From Antedon mediterranea (taxonomy: Eukaryota; Echinodermata; Crinoidea; Comatulida; Antedonidae), in contig NC_092675.1 in the NCBI RefSeq assembly GCF_964355755.1, positions 12,291,312 to 12,355,311 of the forward strand: DNA of 64,000 bases. Reading direction: 5' to 3'. The notes beneath the pieces were generated by a model. That model saw nothing but the letters and a program-made list of their open reading frames with translations, searched no databases and was not told the DNA's origin. Position 1 is the first letter of the stretch; each line of letters starts with the position of its first letter. The position numbers were made by a program, and so were the translations under genes. This document shows positions 34,043 through 46,272 of this stretch, piece after piece.

Positions 34043-34966
34043 TTAATCTGGTTCAGATACTGTAAGTTTAAAATCCATTCTCGGAATTTTCAACCCCAAC
34101 TCCCCTTCAATAGGCTCATCCCAGGTCATACCCGTTTCCCAAATTCGTTGCATGAGGACTTTTGCCAATATTATAACTAGTGATACAAACCCAATGGGAT
34201 AGAATACTGATGAGAGTTTACTTAACACATTACGCTTAGTTAAGGATTCCACTGTAAGTTTCTCGGGAACTTCAAAGTGAAATTTATCTACCTCAGTATT
34301 CCAGTTCAAACCTTTTGTTTTTGTTGTCGGTAGTTTATTTAATGCCATATCTACTGATTTGGCCCTTTGTTCTATGGGAATACATTCCAAAACCCTCTTT
34401 GAATTTGATATCCATTTTCGGGGTACCATACGCGCTTGATTCCAAAGTTTTACTAACTGCTTGTACAATTCCACCCCTGTCCTTTCATCCTTAACAGAAT
34501 CTAACGAATCATCCATATAAGTAGAATTTAACACAGTGTCGGCCGCTAATGGGAACTTAACTTGATTCATTCGTGCATTTTGCTTAGCTACGGTTAAAGC
34601 AATAAATGGAGAGGCATTAATTCCAAAAACCACCCTTTGGTGTTCGTAAACCGTGGGCTCTATAGATACATCTAAATCCCTCCAAAGAAAACTATGCATC
34701 GGCTTATCCTCCGCCCCATACAATTCTATTTGTAGATACATTTCCGATATATCACACATTACAGCTATTCTATTCAGTTTAAACCGCATCAAAACATCAA
34801 ATAATTCTTTTAGAATGTTTGGCCCAGGGCTTATTGCGTCATTTAAACTAAAACCCCTGAATTTAGCTGCTGCATCGTATACCATACGAACTTTGATAGT
34901 TTCCCTGTCCATTTTTACGACAGGAAAATGTGGTAAAAACTCATTGTTGTGTAGGTGTTTGCTCAT
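34043..34966 (-). pseudogene. BEL/Pao 2 reverse transcriptase
   Basis: A 307-codon open stretch: LPHFPVVKMDRETIKVRMVYD, LNDAISPGPNILKEL, CDISEMYLQIEL (catalytic D), HSFLWRDLDV and LNSTYMDDSLDSVKDE, an intact YMDD box. It is followed by the Pao-type linker LSSVFYPIGFVSLVI and RIWETGMTWDEPI. The domain looks intact, but the flanking frames are shifted and the whole element is in pieces. Confidence 0.9.
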
Positions 34967-35329
34967 TATAGTCTACTTTCCTTATATATCCTTTGTCTAG
35001 ATGTGCGTCAATAACTTTCTTGTATGCATAACATATAAACATACAACATATCAACATGATTTCTATTTCTGTCAACTTCTGGAAATTCAATATCTTTTAA
35101 ATGTTCCCAATCCTTTCCAATTCTATTCCAGGGTTTTGGCTTTAAATTGCCAGTCACATTATCAGTCATCAATGCATTAAGTTTATATTTAATACTTTTA
35201 TTTTTTTTTATTGGCGATATTTCAAATTTAACATTGTGTGTACTAAACGTTGTCGTTTCCCATTTAAGGTTCCCACCGTTACCTCTTCAATAGGGCCACT
35301 TAGTTCCAGTTCATTACATACTTCACTAT

Positions 35330-35786
35330 TTATGTATGATTTCCCAGGCATTTAAAACATAACTGACACCTTTTTGCCAGTTCCCAACGTTCCTTAACTA
35401 GGAGGCCCTTAAATTTCTGACACTTCCATAACATATGTGCCTTATTACAGCATTTAACAGTTTCATTATAACCAACGTTAGACTTAGGTTGAGCCTCCGG
35501 GGCATTACCATGATACGTTTTGTGCCTAACGCCTTGGACACCCCTAGCATTTTCATATTCAAGATGTCTACCAAACATAGTGCTTGCTATTTTTGTCTGC
35601 TGTTCTACAAATTTAAGGAGATCGTTAAACGTTGGCTCGTTCTTTTCTAAAATATCATGCGCCTTATTCACCCATTTAATTTACAATGGTTTGGGAAGTA
35701 ATGATTGGACCTTTAAAATATTAGAGGTACTGTTAAGATCACATGTATACCCAATCTGATTTAACGTCAACTCGCATTGTTTCATA
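35330..35786 (-). pseudogene. BEL/Pao 2 gag, C-terminal half with zinc knuckle
   Basis: DMKQCELTLNQIGYTCDLN (35786-35725) continues as ILKVQSLLPKPL, a stop, then NKAHDILEKNEPTFNDLLKF and CCNKAHMLWKCQKFKGL with CQLCFKCLGNH, paired cysteine-histidine knuckles. It directly borders the 3' tail of LINE A at 35788, where gag was split. Confidence 0.85.
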
Positions 35787-36306
35787 TCAGATAATTCAGA
35801 TAATTCAGATAATATTTATTTAGATAATAATGAATGAATATATACAAAATAGAAAAAAGATATTAAAGTGAACATAGATAAAGCAGTAATTGGTAGTCAT
35901 TATTATCATGGATCCCTTCTAGAAGTTGAAAACTTGTCTCGTAGGGACCCACAACAAAACACATTACTAAAAAAATAAAAATAACCTAGAATATATAATT
36001 AAGGATAAAAAAATTACAGTATAATAACATAACTAACATCTTCTTTATAACAATTATTTAAATTATATTTCAATAGTTTCATGATAATTATAAATGAAAT
36101 AACTACCGATATTGGTAAATGAAAAAAAAAAATATGTATACATAAATTATAATTCCAGTATATATATAGTATATACTATATATACATTATATATAGTATA
36201 GATTAAAGATTGCAATAATGAACAACAACTAATATTTTGTGTAAGACATAAATAGTATATGAGTATAAATAATGATAATAAGCATATTAACTAAGCAGTA
36301 TAATAT

Positions 36307-37902
36307 TTAGATATATAATGATTCTTTAACTTTTTTTCGGAAAGTAAATAATGATATTGACGTTTTGATATTTGGTGGGATATGATTCCACAAATTAGGA
36401 CCTGATATAGTTATAAAAAATTTAGTTTTAGTAAGTCTAGCAAAAGGAATGTTTAAATGAGAAGTTCTTAAATTGTAATTGTGAAATTTGGTACGTTTAC
36501 AGAGCATATCAATCATAGAAATAGGAAGTTGGTTTTTAAAATAATTAAACATAAAACTGGCAACTTGAATATTGTGGATATTCGTTAATTTTAATATACC
36601 AAGACGTTTAAAAAGGGGTTCAGATGAGGTTCTATATGGTGAAAAAGTAATAATTCTAGCTGCACGTTTTTGTAATTTAGTTAATCTAGCAATATTAGAA
36701 GAGTAATCTGCAGCCCAAATAATGTTACAATACTGGAAATAAGGAAGTACAAGTGTGTTATAAAGAGAAATTAAAATATTTAGAGGGAAGAATTGCTTAA
36801 GTCTGTTAATAATACTAATAGATCTTGATATTTTTTTCGAAACGTAATTTTGATGACTGGTCCATTTGAGGTTTTCATGAATATATACACCTAAAAAAAG
36901 TGTTTCAGTTTTGCGTTCAATTTGAATTCCGTCAAGAAGTATATTTAGGTCATCAACTTTTAGTTTACGTTGAGAATTGTGAAAAATTAAATAATTTGTT
37001 TTAAGAGTATTAATAAGTAATTTGTTTGAAATAAACCAGTCACAAAATTTTGTTAATTCATCATTGAATGTAGTAAATAATAAATCAATATTGGAATTAG
37101 AGTAAAATAAGGTGGTGTCGTCGGCGAAGGATATTACTTGCAATTTGTTACTGACATTAGCCAGATCATTAACATAAATAAGGAAGAGCAATGGCCCAAG
37201 CACAGATCCCTGTGGCACTCCGCAAGTAATATCCATCGTCGACGATGTACAAGATCCTAATGCAACATATTGTTTTCTATCTTTCAAATAACTATTAAAC
37301 CAATTCAATGAAATACTTCTAATTCCATAGCACTCAAGTTTTTTAATTAAATTATCGTGATTAATAACATCGAAGGCCTTTGAAAGATCAATAAATAAAC
37401 TTAATAAATTTTCTTTTGATTCAAATGAATTTTTAATATTATTAATAAGATCTAAAACGGCATGGGATGTAGAGTGATTTTTTCGAAAACCATATTGGCG
37501 TTTATTAAGTATATCAAATTTTGTGAGATAATCAGAAAGTTTAGAATACATGAGTTTTTCAATAATTTTGAAAAACACTGAAAGTAGTGATATTGGCCGG
37601 TAATTAGATAATTGACTTCGTTCACCTTTCTTGAAAATGGGCACAACTTTAGCTAGTTTTAAGTGTGTTGGAAAAGTGCCAGATAAAAAAGATGCATTTA
37701 TACAATGGGTAAGTTGGTGGATGATTAAGGGAGATACAGATTTTAAGACACGAGCAGTAATACCGTCAGATCCAGACCCTTTATTAGAATTTAGATTGTA
37801 TATAGTTAGGTTAACATCATCAATTGAAACTGGGCTAATATAAAATGAGTTGGCAAACGCAGAATGAAGATAAGATAATGGATCAGTTATATTAGTTGGC
37901 AT
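36307..37902 (-). pseudogene. LINE A reverse transcriptase
   Basis: 531 codons open. DVNLTIYNLNSNKGSGSDGI, LSNYRPISLLSVFFKIIEKL, KRQYGFRKNHSTSHAVLDLI, LFIDLSKAFDVINHDNLIKK (catalytic D), GVPQGSVLGPLLFLIYVNDL and VISFADDTTLFYSN (FADD) are all intact. The thumb has FLGVYIHENLKWTSH, and the C-terminus has ISGPNLWNHIP. The domain looks complete. Separation from the endonuclease by a frame break near 37905-38210 makes the copy defective. Confidence 0.9.
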
Positions 37903-38210
37903 ACTATTAATAAGATTAGGACCAATTGTAGAAAAATAGTTGTTAAACGATTCACATATCTCTTTTTGAGTTTTGTAAATATTATCACCGTCTTTAATTA
38001 GATTCGGGTGCTTGTTATTATTATTACCTTTATTTAAAACAGAAATTTATTACAAGCCATGTGTTCTTCAGATTACCTTTATATCTATCAAACTGGGAAG
38101 TATAATAATTCTTTTTAGCAGTGCGACAAAGATTAGTGAAAATATTATTATATTTTGTATAGTTTAATTTGTCATTATTACTACGTGTGTGCATATATTT
38201 GTTATAAAGT

Positions 38211-39350
38211 TTATGTTTTCGAAAACGTTTTATTTGATTTTATACTACTTTTAACCAAGTGTCTGGAAGGGATATTTGTAAATTTTTCAATAAATATATC
38301 AAAACTCAATCTTGGGTCACAATCAAATATCATAGACCAGTCTTCACCTTCTAAATCAATCGATAAGGCATTTAGGTCGTTTATACGAAATGAATAGTTG
38401 GCGCTATTATCATCAAGGTTTTGATCATTAATTTCTTGATCAATGAACTGAAATATAGGAAGGTGGTCGGAGATATCATTAAGTAAAACACCAGCAACTA
38501 TTTTATAGTTAGATTGTTTGGAATAAAAATGATCAATCAAGGTGGCCGAAGTTGAGGTAATCCTAGTTGGTTTTGAAATAGTTGGGAAAAAAGAATGGGA
38601 AATTAAAGTATTTAGGTAGGTGTTTGTTAATTTATGGTTATGGAATTTTAATAAATCAATATTGAAGTCTCCCATGAGATGACAATTTTTGTTTTCATTG
38701 TTATTTTGGGTTAATACATTATCGACGGATTTAGTAAAAGAATCTAGCCCTCCACAGGGGGCTCTGTAAATAATGCTTATAATATCATTTTTTGTCTTTG
38801 AATTTTCAATCTCAACAAAAAGTGATTCGGAAAGGTCGTCTGGTAATTTTAAGTCATTTCGAATTGTAATGCTAATATCATTACGTATAAAAAATGCAAC
38901 TCCTCCGTCAATTTGATTATTGCTTCTATTGCTTGCAAAGAAGGAGTAGTTATTAATGAAAGGAATAGGGGAGTTTTCATTAAGCCATGTTTCACTGATT
39001 CCGATTATAGAAAATTTGTTATTAATTGAATTCAAAAGGCATTCGAGATCATTAACTTTATGCGTAATACTTCTAATATTAAGATGCAGGAGAGATAGTT
39101 TAGTATTAAAGGATGTATTAAACTTAGAATTAAATTGTGAATAATCATAAAAGCTGCATTCATCTAGGGTAACTGACTGTGAATTGAGATTATTAATTAG
39201 TTGATCAAAAGATTCATCATATTTGTCATTTTCATTGTAATTAACTGGATTAAAGGTTATGTTAGAAATATCATTGTTGTTAGTAAGTTCAGAGTTCACA
39301 TTAAAGTCATAAAAAGGAAGTAAGTGAAGATAATTAACATTCATTAACAA
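38211..39350 (-). pseudogene. LINE A AP endonuclease
   Basis: Open for 379 codons. LSLLHLNIRSITHKVNDLEC, FSIIGISETWLNENSPI (catalytic E), NQIDGGVAFFIRNDI, HLMGDFNIDLLKF (D, N), SATLIDHFYSK and LLNDISDHLPIFQF (D-H) mark a complete APE domain. The start near 39350 follows a spacer that would join ORF1 if LINE B were absent. Confidence 0.9.
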
Positions 39351-39817
39351 TAGCTGCGTATAGCGTTATCTAAAAAAGAAATACAGCAATAAGCATGCAT
39401 GAGACTGTATACATTAATACATAATTAATGAGAAGCAAAATAAACAATTCTTGAAATAAAAATTTATTATAGGTAATATTTCGGTTTTTTCATTTCATTT
39501 CATTTCATTTCATAGTAACATTTATTTCCTTCATAATATACAAAATAAATAATATAATACAAAATTCATGACGAGAAGAAAGATAGTTAAAACAATACAA
39601 TTTTTTTCTCATCTTTAACATGAATAAAACAATATTATGAAGGAGGCACAATTTCTAAAAAGCAAAAGCTTGTGTTGAAAGTGCCTGAACAAAACAAAAA
39701 GTAACTAAAATCAAATTAGTAAATAATAGTAAATGGTATATAGGAATAAAGTAATTACCATAACGGACTATGAAAACAATAAAAAACTGATACCTAGAAT
39801 ATAACTAGTTAATTAAT

Positions 39818-41242
39818 TTACTTTTGTATTAGATATTGTTTAGTGTTAAAGACGAAGCTATGTTTGTTTGCAGAAGTTGTAATTTTGTTAGGAAGTGAGT
39901 TCCATATCTTGGGTCCAGTAAATCTAATATTATGTTGAAAAGAAGTCTTTTTGTGTTTAGGAATATGAAGGTTATTGAGGATTCTTGTGGAATAGCCGTG
40001 AAATTCATAATTGGGAGAAAACATATCGCGTAAATGAGATGGAAGAAGAGCATTTTGGCTTTTGTAAATAAATAAACATTGTTGGAAAATATTAATATCT
40101 GTTAATTTTAATAATTTGAGAGAACGAAATAAAGGATCTGTACTAGTTCTAGGTGAAACATTCGAAATTATTCGAATGATTTTCTTTTGTAGTATTTGAA
40201 GTTTATTTAAATTGGATGGGAATGTGTTACACCAAACGATATTGCAATATAAAAGATATGGCAAAACAAGGGAGCAGTAGAGTGTTCGAAGAATATGATG
40301 TGGAAGAAAAGATGCCAGTCTACAAATTATACCAATATTTTTTTAGATTTTGTTTTCTGTCTCAATAACATGGGGTTTCCATGTCAGACGACTATCAATG
40401 GATACACCCAAAAATGTAGCATGATTGACCATGGGGAGAACAGAACCATTTAGTTTAATTTGCAATGGACCTAATTTAATCGGCATCGTACTACTTCTAA
40501 ACAAAACATAGCTGCACTTTTTTAGATTTACAGAAAGGCTGTTTGCCAGAAACCATTCGGATACATTAATTAAACTTGTATATACAGTGTTAAATAACGA
40601 CTCTAAGTGTCGATTTTTACAGATTAGTGTTGTGTCATCTGCATATAAAAAGTAAGATAAAGATACTGACGAATTGTAAATATCATTCACATATAAAAGA
40701 AACAGAAGAGGACCTAGTAATGAACCTTGTGGTACTCCACAGGTAATAGGCAAATAGTCAGATTGGGAATCACAAAACTTGGTACATTGGTAGCGGTTGG
40801 ATAAATAGCTCTTAAATAAATTGAGAGGAACACCGCGAATACCATAGTGATACAGTTTTGAAAGAAGAATGGGATGGTTAATGGTATCGAATGCTTTCGA
40901 TAGATCGACAAAAACACCAATTGCAGACTCATCATTTTCAAATGCATCTATTATTTCATTGGACAAGTCAATTAAGGCCATTGCGGTATCAAAATGTTTG
41001 CGAAATCCAAATTGCTTATTGAATAGAATATTATTTTTTTCCATAAAGGCATAGGTTCTATTATAGATAATTCTTTCTAATATTTTAGAAAATAGCGAAA
41101 GGACTGAGATCGGTCGGTAATTAGATAAAGTGTCCTTTTTTCCTGCTTTAAAGATGGGAGTAACTCTTGCCAATTTCAATTTATTTGGAAAAACTCCTTT
41201 TGTTAAAGACAGATTAAATATGTGACATAGAGGTTTAACCAA
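39818..41242 (-). pseudogene. LINE B reverse transcriptase
   Basis: LTKGVFPNKLKLARVTPIFK, LSNYRPISVLSLFSKILERI, NKQFGFRKHFDTAMALIDLS, GVFVDLSKAFDTINHPIL (catalytic D), GVPQGSLLGPLLFLLYVNDI and SYFLYADDTTLICKN (YADD) are intact. After a break near 40343, thumb coding resumes at 40264 with LLYCNIVWCNTFPSNLNKLQ and FTGPKIWNSLP. The N-terminal join is damaged by a 20-bp inverted duplication at 41241-41282. Confidence 0.88.
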
Positions 41243-41282
41243 AAGGGAAATTGATTGTTTTTAAACAATCAATTTCCCTTTT
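41241..41282. repeat. Perfect 20-bp inverted duplication inside LINE B
   Basis: AAAAGGGAAATTGATTGTTT (41241-41260), two T bases, then its exact complement (41263-41282). One arm encodes the expected SISLLVKPL junction of RT; the other reads as its mirror and breaks the frame. It looks like a template-switch event, not an old palindrome. Confidence 0.85.
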
Positions 41283-42873
41283 ATTAAAATAACTTTTGGA
41301 CTGAATTCATCAAGTCCTTGCGCTTTATTAGTTTTAAAACACTTGACAATATCTATAATTTCTGTATCAGACACTGGACACATAAATAAAGAGTTTAAAG
41401 TAGGTAAGGGCAAATACGTTTTAAAATCAGATTGATCGGTTGGCAATTTTTTTGAAAGAGTTGGTCCAATTTCGACAAAAAACTTATTGAATTCATTTGC
41501 GATTTGAGACGGGTCTTCAATGGATTCACCATTATTGCCTGTTAGAACAACTTTCGTATTCAAATTCGGAGACCTTTTAATCAAGGAGTTAATTACGCGC
41601 CAAGTACCTTTAATATCATGTTGACATTGAGTAAATCTGTTTTGATAGTATTCGGTTTTAACACGTTTAATAAGTGAATTTAAGGTATTACGGAATTTAG
41701 TGTATTTTATTTTATTATGATTGGTAGGATTATTTAGGTATTTAGCATATAACTTGTGTTTATATTTAGTAGATTGCAACAGACCATTTGACATCCAAGG
41801 TTTTAATTTTGTGTTTTTTTTACTTTGCGTAGTCATTGGAAAATGTTTATTATATAAAAGTTTTAATTTAGTTTCAAAAGTATTATAAGCTTGATTAGGT
41901 TCTTGCAATAAGTTCACATCGTTCCATGTTATTACGCTAAGCTCTCGTTTAAATTGTTCGATGTTATTTTCATTAATTTTCCTAAAAGGTTTTTTTGGAG
42001 GTCTACTGACTGCTTGAGTATTTTTGTATGTTAAGGTAGATATAGAAAAAACAGGTAGGTGATCGGAAATATCGCAATAGAGCTGACCACTAGCGAGGTG
42101 TAAATCAGGCTGGTTGGTTAATATGTTATCAATAAGAGTAGCACTATTTGATGTTATCCTAGTAGGTCTAAGTATTAGCGGTAAATAAAAGTTGCTAAAA
42201 AGAGTGTTTACAAAATTGTTAGTTGTGGTTTCATAAGTATATTGCAAAATATCTATATTGAAATCACCCAACAGATATACCAGCTTATTTTCAGTTGAAA
42301 AAGAGTATGAAGTAGGTTATCTAGGATATCATTGAATGCATTGATATTCAAAGACGGAGCACGATAGATTGTTCCCACGATGATATTTTTCCCATGTATC
42401 TGTTCTATTTCAATAAATATCGATTCACATATTGATTCATCTGTTGTTAAATCATTACGGACAGTAACTGATACATTGTTTCGTACGTACAGGGCTACGC
42501 CACCACCCGCCTTAGATTTCCTATTTCTAGAAAAAATATTATAACCCGGCATATCTGTTAGGGGATTATTGTCATACTGTAGCCAAGATTCAGTAATAGC
42601 AATAACATCAAAGTCAAATTCAAGTGTAAGAAGAAAACGTTTTAAAGAATCCATCTTGCCCAAGAGACTACGTGTATTAAAATGGATAGTAGACAAAATA
42701 TTTTTATCATTGTTATGCTTAGAGAAATTCTCTGAGAATGTTTCTGGATCAAAATAATTAGATTCATTTAAACTAGCATAAAATTGAGAGTGTGGATCAA
42801 CATTTATATTCATGTTCTCGTATGCCACAAAAGGGTTAAATTTCACATCAGTTGTAGGGTTGGATTGGCACAT
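41261..42873 (-). pseudogene. LINE B endonuclease and linker
   Basis: LSTIHFNTRSLLGKMDSLKR, FDVIAITESWLQYDNNPL (catalytic E) and KAGGGVALYVRNN are in one frame (42873-42253). A shift near 42270 leads to MGDFNIDILQYTYE (D, N), SATLIDNILTNQP and LYCDISDHLPVFSI (D-H), then a long linker (KPWMSNGLLQSTKYKHKLY, KGTWRVINSLIKRSPN) and KTNKAQGLDEFSPKVI at the RT start. APE family endonuclease. Confidence 0.88.
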
Positions 42874-43249
42874 TAATTATTATAGGTATCATAGATAATT
42901 TAAACATTAGGTAAAAGTTAACAATAATATAATAAAATAAAAAACTAAATATAACAATAATTAAACATAAAACAATTCCGTTTAGTGCTGCCGTATTACT
43001 AATACATAGGTAGCGTAAGCGTTGCAATCCCCGTGTATAAAACGGAGAATAATTTATTAGGTATGCAACCGGGTATGCAAAGGTATAATTTGCATAATGG
43101 TACGTAGCGGACATGCTTGGAATTTAAACAAGCAAAGCCAGGTTAAATATACTGACATTACAAAATGAAAGAAGGCAGAAAAAAAGAAACCATTCATATC
43201 CCAGTTCCTCAAAACACCGTAAAAGTTACTTGAATATATAGGGAGTCCC

Positions 43250-43944
43250 CGTAGAAGTTTGCCATTTACCAGCAGAGAATTTAAGTTTAGTTCCATTGTC
43301 ATATAAAGCTTTAACTTGAAATTTCCATTTCTTCTTTTCTTTATAATCCACTAAGGTCAGATCATCTATCACGTAAACTGTTTATCTTGTAAGGCAATAT
43401 TCTTCTGTTTCATGACTTGAACTTTAGAGTTATAACTAAGTAGTTTAATTATAATGTGTCGGGGCCTCACCGGCAGTAGCCCTACAGGACCGACTCGATG
43501 TGCACGCTCTATCGTTGGTATTTCACTAAATTCAAAGTTATCTATTAGAATGTTCCTGGCCAAGACAACATAATCCTCACCTGATTCTTCTTTAAGTCCC
43601 ACAATTCGAACGTTGTTACGTCGGCTGAAGCGTTCGGATTTGTTGGCCTCTAGTTCGAGCTTCGCAACCGTAGATGATAATTTATCAACCGTTTGTTCGA
43701 GTTGACCAATCTTGTTAGCCTTGATAATATCGTTTTCTTCGAGTGCTGCGATTCTGTCCGAGTTAAATCCAATAGCTTGGTTCAAATCCTCTTTAATTTT
43801 TGCCTGCCCATCTAATAATGATTTTAGGGAAGCATGTACAAAATTGTTAAAGTCCACAGGGTTGGAACAAGCACTTTCAATATCGGCTGGGCGAGAGCGA
43901 GTCTGGTGGCCATGATGCATACACGCCGTGTAAATTGTAGTCAA
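43250..43944 (-). pseudogene. LINE B ORF1 protein
   Basis: An L1-ORF1-like RNA-binding protein. A heptad-rich coiled coil (IAALEENDIIKANKIGQLEQ, VDKLSSTVAKLELEANKSE) is followed by an RRM-like domain, NNVRIVGLKEESGEDYVVLA and RAHRVGPVG...RHIIIKLLSYNSKVQVMK. A frame break near 43372 precedes a C-terminal domain, DDLTLVDYKEKKKWKFQVKA. It probably coats the RNA and acts as a chaperone. Confidence 0.82.
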
Positions 43945-44045
43945 ATGAGGAGCGCTCGCTATACACGTCTTATCCTGAGCACGTCATTGATTGAATTGAC
44001 GGTAAGTAGAGTCAAAGTAAAGTTAAATTATTGCGACGACTAGAA

Positions 44046-44894
44046 TTACTCAGTAGCTTCGGGGGCATGTGCTTCCTTGAGGTTCGGGTAGTATTTGGCA
44101 AGATGATCCATGTCGATGAATGTGCGAACATAACCATTTGCATCTATGTAACGCAATATGTCAAGGTGGAGCCAGGCCTTTACTTTGTTAGAATGCAGGT
44201 ATTTCATCGATGAGTATAATGCCTTTCTTCTACTTATCACTCTGCTGGTAAAATCATCATTTACGTAGATGTTATTATCTTTAAATTTAGGTCTCACTTT
44301 TGGAGCTGCCTTGCGTACTCTTTCTTTAGTGGAATATCTGAGAAAGTATGCAACAAGTGGTCTCGGTTTATCCCTGGTGGTATTACGTGGTCCAACTCGA
44401 TGGGCTCGTTGTATATCATCATTAGCGATTTTGATGCCGGTGGTATTGGAAATAAATGTGGAAAGGAAATTAACAGTACCTTCGCTATCCTCCGCTTGTT
44501 CGGGTATGCCAGTAAACCTCAGATTGTTACGGCGTTGACGTCCTTCTAGGTTGTCGATTTTGTCGCGTATCTCTTCTATGCATTCCGTAGTGGATTGCTG
44601 CGTATCCTCGGCAATATCCTTCAGCTTAACATCCATGAAATCAGAATTTTCCTGCATATCGACGTGCAAATTGCTCAGTTCTTTTTGTAAACCGGTGATT
44701 TCAAGATTGAGGATGGTAATGTCTTTTTCCAAGGAGACAATCTTGGTGACTGCGTCGCATAATGTTGATTTAATATCAGCAATGGTTTTGCAGCCCATGA
44801 TTGACTTGATGAGAGTCGACAGCCAGGTGTTCGGTTCAGCGGCGCTAATATTTAAATTAGAAATATTTGGGTCATTGTTTTCCACGTTGGCCAT
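44046..44894 (-). CDS. LINE A ORF1 protein, intact 282-codon frame
   Basis: It starts with MANVENNDPNI and ends HAPEATE. The N-terminal third is a coiled coil (KIVSLEKDITILNLEITGLQ). An RRM-like middle starts RQRRNNLRFTGIPEQAEDSE and includes DIQRAHRVGPRNTTRDKP. A C-terminal domain has FKDNNIYVNDDFTSRVISRR and DILRYIDANGYVRTFIDMDH. This is the L1/CR1-type ORF1p layout of coiled coil, RRM and CTD. It is unusual here in having no frame break. Assignment to LINE A rather than a separate insertion is by position only. Confidence 0.8.
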   Translation of the reverse strand: MANVENNDPNISNLNISAAEPNTWLSTLIKSIMGCKTIADIKSTLCDAVTKIVSLEKDITILNLEITGLQKELSNLHVDMQENSDFMDVKLKDIAEDTQQSTTECIEEIRDKIDNLEGRQRRNNLRFTGIPEQAEDSEGTVNFLSTFISNTTGIKIANDDIQRAHRVGPRNTTRDKPRPLVAYFLRYSTKERVRKAAPKVRPKFKDNNIYVNDDFTSRVISRRKALYSSMKYLHSNKVKAWLHLDILRYIDANGYVRTFIDMDHLAKYYPNLKEAHAPEATE

Positions 44895-45194
44895 TGTAGA
44901 TGTTTAGTTAGAATAAATAACAAAAGTGTACCTATATTTAATGCAACCGATACGTTCACTATCCAGGTAGGTATACAGGTCTCATGCAGTTAGTAGCTTA
45001 TCCTTGCAACATGCTATCACAGGTAAGCGAGTACTGTATCTAAAAACGTATACGTGTGAGAGCTCCGCTCAAACACGTCTGCACTCGACGAAGGACAATA
45101 CACTACTCAATTCCCGACTAAACGCCACACACTATCCGTGTCGCCTACACGTATTTGTATCCTTCCCGTCAGTTTATTCATAAGGGAATTCAAT

Positions 45195-45700
45195 ACCAAA
45201 TGCAATTGACCAAATTGAGTTTTTAATATCTCTAAGGCCTGATCATACCCCTTGTCCCCCAACAATGTACAAGCTTCAATAGATGCCCTAGCTTCGCCAG
45301 TGCAAAACTGTACGATTCAAACGATAATTTAAGTTCACTAATAGCATTAATACTAGATTTGTCAAAGTTACTTTTAGTGTCCATATTACCCTTAACATCT
45401 GAGCGGTCTCGTTTCTTGTCCACGGTTTCGGCATTTTCATTCTTCGTCAGTTCCAACTTCCATCGGGCACTCTTCACTACTTTCAACAGCTCCACCTGAC
45501 ACTCCTCCATCCATTTTTCGGTGTCCGCAAATTCTTCGTCACTTTCTGTAAATGCTACAAATGCTTCATGAATGTCCTCCAGTTCTGCCACCTGTGTCTC
45601 GAATTTCTTGAGCAGCTTTGCTATTTCTTCAATGTCTAGATTGTCATCTTCTTGCGACAGCACCTTAATGATATTTAATGTTCTCGTCAAATGACCTTTT
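45195..45700 (-). pseudogene. BEL/Pao 2 gag, N-terminal half
   Basis: NIIKVLSQEDDNLDIEEIAK, LLKKFETQVAELEDIHEAF and KWMEECQVELLKVVKSA form the coiled-coil N-terminus. A second frame gives ARASIEACTLLGDKGYDQAL and EILKTQFGQLHLVLNSLMN, the DUF1759-type core end. Most of the central capsid part is missing between the two, so an internal deletion or frame break is likely near 45310. LINE A begins directly beyond 45180. Confidence 0.82.
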
Positions 45701-45825
45701 TTGTTTCTGTTACTAAGCTTTACTGCAGCCTTCCTTTACTCCATTACGATGCGTTTTCAAACAGTCTGCGGGTATAGCACAAATTCCAATAACCAAATTC
45801 CACTTGTTTTGTTTTATTAACCCCG

Positions 45826-45836
45826 CTCTGCTACCA
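45826..45836 (-). other. Primer-binding site of BEL/Pao 2, tRNA-iMet-like
   Basis: TGGTAGCAGAG on the element strand equals the complement of the last 11 bases of animal initiator tRNA-Met with CCA. The match breaks after that. It lies four bases from the inferred LTR end ACA. Confidence 0.5.
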
Positions 45837-46272
45837 TTTTTGTTTCGGAGTCTCAAAACAAACGTAGGCCCCAACTGTAATAAACTGAATTGACTGGTCG
45901 ACAAACACATACATTAAACGCATCACCACAATAATTGTTTGGTGTCGTCGAAGCTTCCATTTATTTGTTGTATTGGCTACACCCAGCACGAAGCTCAATT
46001 GTCGACTGACCAGCACAATAACCTGTGCAATGTTTTATATAGCTAATTTGCATAAATAGATGGTAAGCTCGCTTCGCTCGCGTACCATCTAGGTCGTGGC
46101 CACAGATGGTTCTCGAATACATAATAATTTCAGCGTTAAAAAACTGGCGATTTCAAATGTACGTACCGCAGGACAATAATACATTTCGTTTACAGCCTAC
46201 AGGAACGAATAAATAGACACTGTAATTTATGTACTCAACTAAAATTAGCACCATGGGAATTACTTCCGAAAG

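Larger units (their letters stand above)
39492..44040 (-). mobile_element. LINE B (CR1-like, two ORFs), nested between ORF1 and ORF2 of LINE A
   Basis: Order on the minus strand: short 5' UTR, ORF1 (43944-43250), endonuclease (42873-41261), RT (41242-39818), 3' UTR and a tail of ATGAA repeats (plus strand CATTTCATTTCATTTCATTT at 39491-39516). It is almost full length. I cannot identify a clean target duplication. Confidence 0.83.
35788..45172 (-). mobile_element. LINE A (CR1/Crack-like, two ORFs), inserted in BEL/Pao 2 gag and split by LINE B
   Basis: The minus-strand order is 5' UTR (45172-44895), ORF1 (44894-44046), LINE B insertion (about 44040-39492), endonuclease (39350-38211), RT (37902-36307), 3' UTR with an ATCTGAATT tail (plus strand 35788-35815). 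If the ORF1 and ORF2 are read as one element, removing LINE B leaves a normal two-ORF LINE with a ~140-bp spacer. The exact 5' junction with gag is uncertain, and about 20 gag codons may be lost. Confidence 0.8.
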
